Source of the DNA: Symsagittifera roscoffensis
Lineage: Eukaryota > Xenacoelomorpha > Acoela > Convolutidae
DNA length: 64,000 nt
Direction: 5' to 3'
Assembly: GCF_963678635.1 (NCBI RefSeq)
Contig: NC_087065.1
Span: 21,951,480-22,015,479, forward strand
A program made the translations under genes and the position numbers. Shown here piece after piece: positions 57,844 through 64,000 of the stretch. Under the pieces are notes generated by a model that worked only from the letters and a program-made list of their open reading frames with translations, was not told where the DNA came from and searched no databases. Within the stretch, counting starts at the first letter, position 1. Every line of letters starts with the position of its first letter.

Positions 57844-58004
57844 TGAAAACAATTTTCCTGCTCAACATGAAACTGCTGAATTAAAAAGTCAAAAAGACGA
57901 ACCTGTCTGTTTTGATCTAAGCTAAATCAATCTATGCTAATTTAAGCGTACTTAGCACACCGACTTTAACGTTTATATAGTGAAGTTAATAAAAAGTGGA
58001 AAGG

Positions 58005-59246
58005 ATCGAAAAATACAAAGCACGATATGTAGCTTAAGGTTTCAAACGACTCGGAGGTCTCGAGTACTTCGGAACATATGCAACGACAAGTGCATATGTT
58101 TAGCAGCTTAAGAAAGCTTAGACAGTTGGATTTCAAGTCAGCATATCTTTATCCGAGGTCGAATGAAGAGGTTTATATCGAGCAGCCTGAAAGTTGTGAA
58201 AAGTACTCTCAAAGAAACACCATTTGTTAATGAATCAAAATCAGGACAGAAACTAGCATATAAATATTGGTATCAAGAACTAGCAATTAGGTATCAAGAA
58301 CTAGCAAGAAAACAAGAAAATTTACGCTTTAAGCTAGGTGAAACGAACTAACTTAAGCCGGCTCTCATGAACAAGATATGCAGAATCTTAAGACCTCATT
58401 TGAAAGCAAGTTTCGAATGGATGTTAGAGAAGAACTTGGGTAGTTTCTGGAAAATTGAATTGAAAAAAAAAAAGAAAACATTATCACACGAGATTAAGAG
58501 TGTTATAAAATGAATTCTCACAAAATTTAACATGCAAGTTTGTAAGCCGTCAAAACCACCAGCAGAAAAAAAGGTAAAACATGTTAAAGAATCGAGAAAC
58601 TCACAACTAGCGTGCCCAAAACCATAAAGAAATTTAGAAGGTTCTTTATTATTCCTAGCTAAGCAAACTAGGCGTGATATCATGCGGACTGTAAAATTTC
58701 TATCCCGATTCAAGAATTCAGCTACTGCTCAACATTGGTCTGCCCTTAAATGAGTTTGGACTACCTCCAACACTAAAAAAAACTCAAAACGTCTAATCCC
58801 GAGGATCACGAATTTGAATTATTTTAAGAACAGATGCTGAACGGAGCGGCAAGACAAAAGATAGATGCTCAACAACGGAATACCACGGTAAGCGTGGGCA
58901 AAGTGGGGGCGCTATAAGTTGGCAAGCCAAAAAGCAACCGAATGTGTCACCATCTTCATGCAAAGTGGAAGGCAAATCGCTGGCTTCAGCTGTTAAGGAA
59001 GCATTGTTCTTACAAGTCTTCTCGCCAAAAAGGGTTAAAACAGTCCAAACCAACTTCAATTGGAGAAGACAATTTAAGTTGTATCAAAATTGCAAGAAAC
59101 TCTCTAATGCAAAAATACTCAGAATATCTTGTTACAAAAAATATTTCATTCGCGAGAAAGTCGAAGACAAAACAATTACCGTAATCTATACGACAACAGA
59201 CGCAACGGCAAGTGATATTCTCACGAAAAATCTTCCACTTACATAA
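58005..59246 (+). pseudogene. Reverse transcriptase/RNase H remnant of the copia element
   Basis: It begins with KYKARYVA and ends at DILTKNLPLT. The palm is cut: after EEVYIEQPE (about 58190) about 190 bp of unrelated sequence with a doubled TATCAAGAACTAGCA (58270-58306) replaces the active-site region. The chain resumes at SFESKFRMD. The RNase H part uses at least two frames (58942-59184 and 58944-59246). Confidence 0.8.
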
Positions 59247-59326
59247 GTCAAACAACACCGCTGAAATTCAATGGGTTAATTCAATTTCAGATTATTCCTG
59301 ATAGACCCGGGAAAATATGAATGGGG

Positions 59327-59821
59327 GTATTAGAAAATCGATGAAAATCAAGACAGCAATTGCAAAACTCAAAAACAATCTGCCTGTAAAACAAAACAAT
59401 CTGCCAGTTGAAGCTGATTTTTTCTTTCTTCAAATGGCAATTCTCAAACTAAACATTTTGATATTGACAACTGATGAAAACATCATTTAATTTCAATCAA
59501 GACTTCTCGCAAAACAGTCAAACTTTATCAACTGCAGTGAGTTAATCATTAAAGATCGCAATATATTTTGAAAAGATGCATTTGAATAAGTTGAAATTTG
59601 GAATGACTGAAATCACGCCACTGCCACGTCGGCGAAATTTTTTTTTCATGTAGTTTGGGGGACTATAGATACCCCCGATTTTGATACCTTTTTTTCTTGC
59701 TACAGAAATCTTTCATTAATCTAGTCGCACTTAGTAGTCGAAACACTCCAGTAATTCAAAATCATAATCACACGGTCTCTTTTGCAAAAACTGCTCATTG
59801 TCCTTAATCCTGTTTCCATTA
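59327..59821 (+). repeat. 3' LTR of the copia element
   Basis: It is preceded by a purine-rich GAATGGGGG tract (about 59318-59326), the expected polypurine primer. The LTR starts TATTAGAAAA, close to the TGTTAGAA start common in copia elements, and ends near GTTTCCATTA. A TATAGATA block near 59665 may be its TATA box. No target duplication was identified. Confidence 0.7.
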
Positions 59822-60479
59822 AAATTACAAAGTGATATAATTTGCTTTTAGCGAAGTAAAAAAATGGACTAAATAGCGTGATCAACAGAAAACTATCTTG
59901 TGCTTTTCTTTTTAAAATTCTTAGTTTTATCTAGTCTCAACAGATATTTTAATCGTGGTACTATCTTTACCCACTTTTAGAACATTTTGTCGCTCAATTT
60001 GAAGGTGTATTTGAAAACTTTTTGGAAAAAATCCCGAAGTGAACTTCGCGACCTTCGAAATTTTAATTTTTTGCTTCAACCTATTTTGCTTCAATACAGC
60101 TGAAAGTTTTTGTGTTTCACATTTAATGAGCGATAGCTCATTGGCATCTAAAAATTTGTTTACACCTGGACACCGTTTGTCACAATTTGTTTGCAAGATG
60201 TTCTCAACCTTTTCTACAATTTTGAAATTAGCTATTGCTGCTTGGTCACGAGTGACTATTTTGGCTTTTAACTGCAAGAAAAAAGAAAAATAGTATTAGC
60301 TAAATTAATGATTAACTTGTAGTAGAATTAAATTGATGAGGTCCAAGTCTCATCTAAATTTGCCTGAAAAAGGAAAAATTCAGGCCAGTTTTCTCACCAT
60401 TCAAAAAAGGCGGTTTTTGTAAAGGCAGTCAAATTTGTCTGGAAAAAACGAACCACATCCAAAATTTCGTTCCCACACT
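59822..60479. other. Unassigned stretch
   Basis: Opposite-strand open frames of 84 and 116 codons overlap at 59927-60293. Neither shows a domain or splice context, so I do not call a gene. The minus-strand frame is lysine-rich with some coding-like regularity. Confidence 0.3.
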
Positions 60480-61010
60480 TCGAAATTGGTTGGAACAACA
60501 TGAAAGCTCGTTTGAGGGCGGCGCGTCATTGTTCTGACTTTACTTCAACGTCTTTGGTTTATAGTTTTTTCTGAAGAATTATAAAATTTTCAGAAAAAAA
60601 AAGATTTTAAATTATTTTTTGATTTTTTTGCATACCATTGCTCGATTTTCAAATTAAAAAGTGATATATATGTAGCTTATAAAAACGTTTCATTTAGAAA
60701 AACTTGCTTGCCTATAATCAATTTAGATAAATTTCTGAGCCGAATCCAATTAGCCTCGCACGTTTTAATGGCATGGTGTATATCGCGGATTAATTATCCA
60801 AACTTGGTAAAACTGGCAATCTTCAAACCCTCACAACTTTGCAAAACATGGTCACAGGTGAATTATTCTGTAAATTTTGAGCTTAAAAAATCCCTAGTTT
60901 TCAATGATGCAGAAAAATACATCAAAATTGATTAATTTAAACAATGAACTTTGAGTAGAAACCAGCCCGATAATAAAAATTTCCGTCACTTTCTTCGAAA
61001 GCCGGAAAAC
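60480..61010 (-). repeat. Dispersed repeat family A, copy 5
   Basis: In reverse complement it reads GCTTTCGAAGAAAGTGACGG, TCACCTGTGACCATG, GTTGTGAGGGTTTGAAGATT and AATTAATCCGCGATATACA, the same order as copy 1. Confidence 0.65.
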
Positions 61011-62760
61011 TAAAGCTTGGAAAACTCCATATCAAACTATTCTTTTATATCGAAGTTTTTGAAATTAGTCAAACTAGAAAGGAAGAGAAACATACGTTCG
61101 TCGCTGAATTGACTCTGAATATTAAAATAATTACACCAGTTTTTGCCCCGAGTCTCTGAAAACGTATTTCAAATTTTTTTTGGAATCTGATGTTTTTTGA
61201 TGTGAATTGCCACCTGAATCCGTATAAAATAAACACTCTTTGAAAGAGTCAAACTTGGTTAGAAAAATCCATCACACGGCATATTTTCTGGTCACTGCAT
61301 GTGAGAACAAAAAGACTGCGGTTTTCTTTGCACAGTTCTTTGTTATCTCGGATCAATTGAGCAATCTCCCCGTCCCTGTAAGGAGTAGGGACCAATTGAG
61401 TTATCTCCCCAAACAACAACGGTAACACGCTACAAAAAGAAGTTAGCGAACGCAAGGCTGACGATTTCATTTCAATTAGGAAAGCGAGTTACCAGGGTTG
61501 GTGCTCTAGCCTCATATCTGAATACGAAAAACTATTCTCTGCAGCACCGTATTAATGTACGCAATAGCTCTTTCCAATTTAGGACAGATAAAAATCGCTT
61601 AATAAGCCCCAGTTTCATTGATTATTTTTTCACTCTGAATGAAAATCTTGACATTTAATAATGCAAATTTTGGCGTTCCTTATTCGTTGGAGAAACTGGT
61701 TCATGATTTTACACATTTAAACTAATTTCAAGTGTTTATAAACATGTCCCAAGTACCCATTGAGCAATCCCCCCAAACGAGAATGGGGCGGGAAGAGATT
61801 GCTCAATTGGCACATTTTCTCAAGTCTGAATAGCGTAGCAGATGTTTTTACTCATAAGGATGTATCCTGATACTGTTAAAAAGTTTTTATTGCTGAAAAT
61901 AATTATGATGTGGAAACGATCCCAGAAATGAACATTAACGCTATGTAGAGATTCAGGGTTTTATATCCATTTAGCTTGAGCATACTTAGCCAGATTTTTT
62001 CAATTAGAAAGGTTTGTAGAAAGATCATAAAAAGAGTTTGTCAACGAAATTTGTTTAATAGCACACTCGGCCATCTGCTCTTTTATAAGATATATTAAGA
62101 AGAGTGTTGAGAAATTTAGTACAATTGAAGTTTAACAATCTAATACAAATTAAAACACTTGCTTCGGCCTGTTCAGCGCCATGTTTGAAAAACTAGTTTA
62201 ATATTTGAAATGCTGGTGAAATATTTAAATTACTAGTGACAAAAAATTAAAAACAAGTGCAAACTTTGAAACAACAGTGCAAAAAATTTCCAAGAACAAT
62301 CAGAAATGAATTACAAAATTAAAAAAAAACAGCTAAAAAACAGCTTTTCAATTGTTTAATACTACATAGGTTTTGATTTGTGGGCAAAAATTACCGATAA
62401 AATGACGCCGTTGCTTTTCTACCACATAATAACGTTTATTGCATTTGGAGTGCGATCAATAAGTAGACAATCAGAATTTTATACTCATCAGAAAGTATAC
62501 AAACACAAATATTAACCAATCAGAGGTCAAAAAATAACTACAAACTAACGCAAGAATAACAAAAGATTAATTATTTTGTACGTTTGTTTTCATGTCTCAA
62601 TTCTGATTTGTTAATATAGTATTTATCTACTTTATCTTGTGTGTAATTTAAGGCCTGTCTACGTTTTGCTAAGGAACTGTTGCATTCTCAATAAAGTTTC
62701 AAGTACAGCGATATAGATTGTTCACCAGAACAGCATTTCTTAAACTATCAGATTCAAAAC
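61011..62760. other. Unassigned stretch with short repeats
   Basis: Two copies of a CAATTGAG-(C/T)(A/T)ATCTCCCC block lie at 61351-61371 and 61387-61412. A small inverted repeat, ATTGAGCAATC (61759-61769) and GATTGCTCAAT (61797-61807), uses the same words. No gene was recognised. Confidence 0.4.
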
Positions 62761-62764
62761 TTTC

Positions 62765-62804
62765 AACACAGAGACGAAGCTAAGCTTCGCACCACTTGCG
62801 ATAC
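62765..62804 (-). repeat. Hairpin motif H2, minus-strand copy
   Basis: The + strand reads ACACAGAGACGAAGCTAAGC then TTCGCACCACTTGCG, giving a CGAAGC-TAA-GCTTCG stem. It is the inverted counterpart of the motifs at 17621, 20656, 32477 and 36468. Confidence 0.5.
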
Positions 62805-63032
62805 AAAATAAGAAAGACGCTAATTCGGAAAAAATGATAATGTCGAAAAACACTAGATCTATCAACATGAAAAAAGCTAGTTGTAAAAAAATTTCTCAGA
62901 CAAAAGAATGTGAAATTCGCATCAGAAAAAATTTACCAACCGGTAAGAAGCCAAAAACATATTAGCAGAAACCCTTTTTGAAGACAAAAAATCCACAAGA
63001 CCTAAGACTTATAACAATCCCCTCGCCCTCAA

Positions 63033-63053
63033 AACACACACACACACACACAT
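63033..63053. repeat. CA dinucleotide microsatellite
   Basis: About ten CA units, followed within 200 bp by a looser CACACG/CACACC stretch near 63205-63240. Confidence 0.9.
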
Positions 63054-63574
63054 AAAACTTGATTTGCTCATCTAATGAACTAATATGAGGCCACTAAGCC
63101 GATCATGAAATAAGTCGAAACCTATTAGACCGAAACAGTAAAACGAAAAAAAATCGAAAAACTTAAGACTAATTAAAAGTTATTAGGCCTCTCTCGCCCT
63201 TAAACACAACCCCACACGCACATACAAGCACACACCAACAAGAAATTTTTTTTGCTCTTCGAAAGACGCAATGTGATTAATAAAAAAATAGCGAAGAAAG
63301 GAAAAGAAAAACGAAAAAAATGTAATGAAAATTTATAATTTCCATCAAGATTTTTAGCGTTTTGTGCAATCTAGAGGGGCGTATAGAAACTATCTCAAAA
63401 CTAGGATACTAAGCCGATAAAATACAATCCGAAAACATTTGGGCAGAATAAAACAGAAAAGTATCGAAGCACCTAAAGCATTTACAATGTAACATGCGTA
63501 CAACAAAAAATTTCTATAATGTTGCAACTAAGCCGACGAAACAAAAGCAATAAATTTTTAAAACGTTTGAAAAA

Positions 63575-63775
63575 AACAGGTCCTGTCAGAGTCGTCGAGC
63601 CCATGGCCTTTGTCGTCACAGGAGTATTCGTTACCTTCAGACCAAACGTCCCAAAGACGCACAGAAGTTTGATTTTGTTATGAACTAACATACAAGTGAT
63701 TCTGTTAAATAAGTTGTTAACACGAAAAAAGTATACATTCCGATTTGATAATGCTTGCTAATCGCAAGCGTAAAG
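63575..63775 (-). repeat. tRNA-derived SINE, minus strand
   Basis: In reverse complement GGTCTGAAGGTAACGAATAC is the head and GGGCTCGACGACTCTGACAG the decayed B-box side. The GCTTGC/GCAAGC hairpin at 63753-63769 lies at the same distance upstream as in the copy at 52386. The GTCGGCTTAGTTGCAACAT body follows at about 63517-63535 in the same orientation. Confidence 0.65.
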
Positions 63776-64000
63776 AAGCTCTCTTTGGAACTTGAAATTT
63801 AACATGATAGAACAAAAGCCAAGCCTAGAGAAAAGTAAAGTAGGGTTCTTAATTATCAATTCAATCTTATATGCTACAAGTGATTATGTGATTATTAAGT
63901 GATTCCATGTGATTATTAAATAAGAAACTGAATATGAAAATTTTCTAGGTTCTTAATGTTAAATTATCCATTTTGATGCCACCTTAGCAATGTTTCCTTT

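Larger units (their letters stand above)
55855..59821 (+). mobile_element. Decayed Ty1/copia LTR retrotransposon
   Basis: Two related but diverged LTRs (55855-56198 and about 59327-59821) flank ~3.1 kb that reads gag then pol in the + direction. The gag part shows FHYFIRAQELDTRLNHAGEK and VNDLPPRSEHSVV (about 56720-56850). The reverse transcriptase part shows KYKARYVA (about 58012), QLDFKSAYL then EEVYIEQPE (about 58120-58190), SFESKFRMDVREELG (about 58400-58445) and LFLAKQTRRDIM then VKFLSRF (about 58645-58715). The YVDD active-site segment is missing. RNase H ends in YFIREKVED and DILTKNLP (about 59130-59240). Many stops and frameshifts make it inactive. This is the normal order for the superfamily; integrase was not recognised in 56990-58000. 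Confidence 0.85.

Overview
This is a window of animal nuclear DNA. It is AT-rich outside exons (about two thirds A+T by eye), gene-poor and packed with repeats. The evidence for an animal is two spliced genes with canonical or near-canonical introns, one encoding a fatty-acid-binding (intracellular lipid-binding) protein, a family known essentially from animals. Ty1/copia and LINE remnants and tRNA-derived SINE-like sequences agree with this. I cannot name the species; an invertebrate with a repeat-expanded genome is my inference. Nothing suggests a bacterial genome, a CRISPR array, an operon or an intact virus.

Only two genes are well supported, both on the + strand. The first (16147-26400, six exons) encodes a 581-residue F-box/leucine-rich-repeat protein with an acidic, serine-rich C-terminal tail. 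It has a TATA box about 100 bp before the start codon, and a satellite array ends just upstream of that. Its 7.1-kb second intron is filled with three tandem copies of a 358-bp repeat and several tRNA-like SINE heads. The second (53898-54922, two exons) encodes a 172-residue fatty-acid-binding-protein-like protein. The two genes share no evident pathway: one is a candidate substrate receptor for an SCF ubiquitin ligase, the other a candidate cytosolic lipid carrier.

Layout. 1-7399: an old inverted repeat (725-2430), a copy of dispersed family A (2575-3240), a decayed minus-strand copia fragment (3500-4750) and a CATA microsatellite. 7400-14210: two near-identical 3.4-kb tandem copies. 14211-15995: a satellite array with ~165-bp monomers, broken by one insertion. 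16041-26400: the F-box gene. 26690-35500: repeats, including a 1.6-kb tandem duplication with two tRNA-like modules per unit. 37110-38330: the 3' end of a minus-strand LINE. 39090-40720: two more family A copies. 42540-50730: a three-unit tandem array with period ~3.2 kb and gag-like sequence on the minus strand. 53898-54922: the lipid-binding gene. 55855-59821: a decayed copia element with two recognisable LTRs and an initiator-tRNA-Met-type primer site. 60400-64000: one more family A copy, short repeats and a minus-strand SINE.

I see no convincing new biological system. The points that most deserve a second look are the near-identical 3.4-kb tandem duplication, whose satellite monomers continue as an array up to the F-box promoter, the repeat-built second intron, the divergent lipid-binding protein and two short hairpin motifs that look like ends of mobile-element families.
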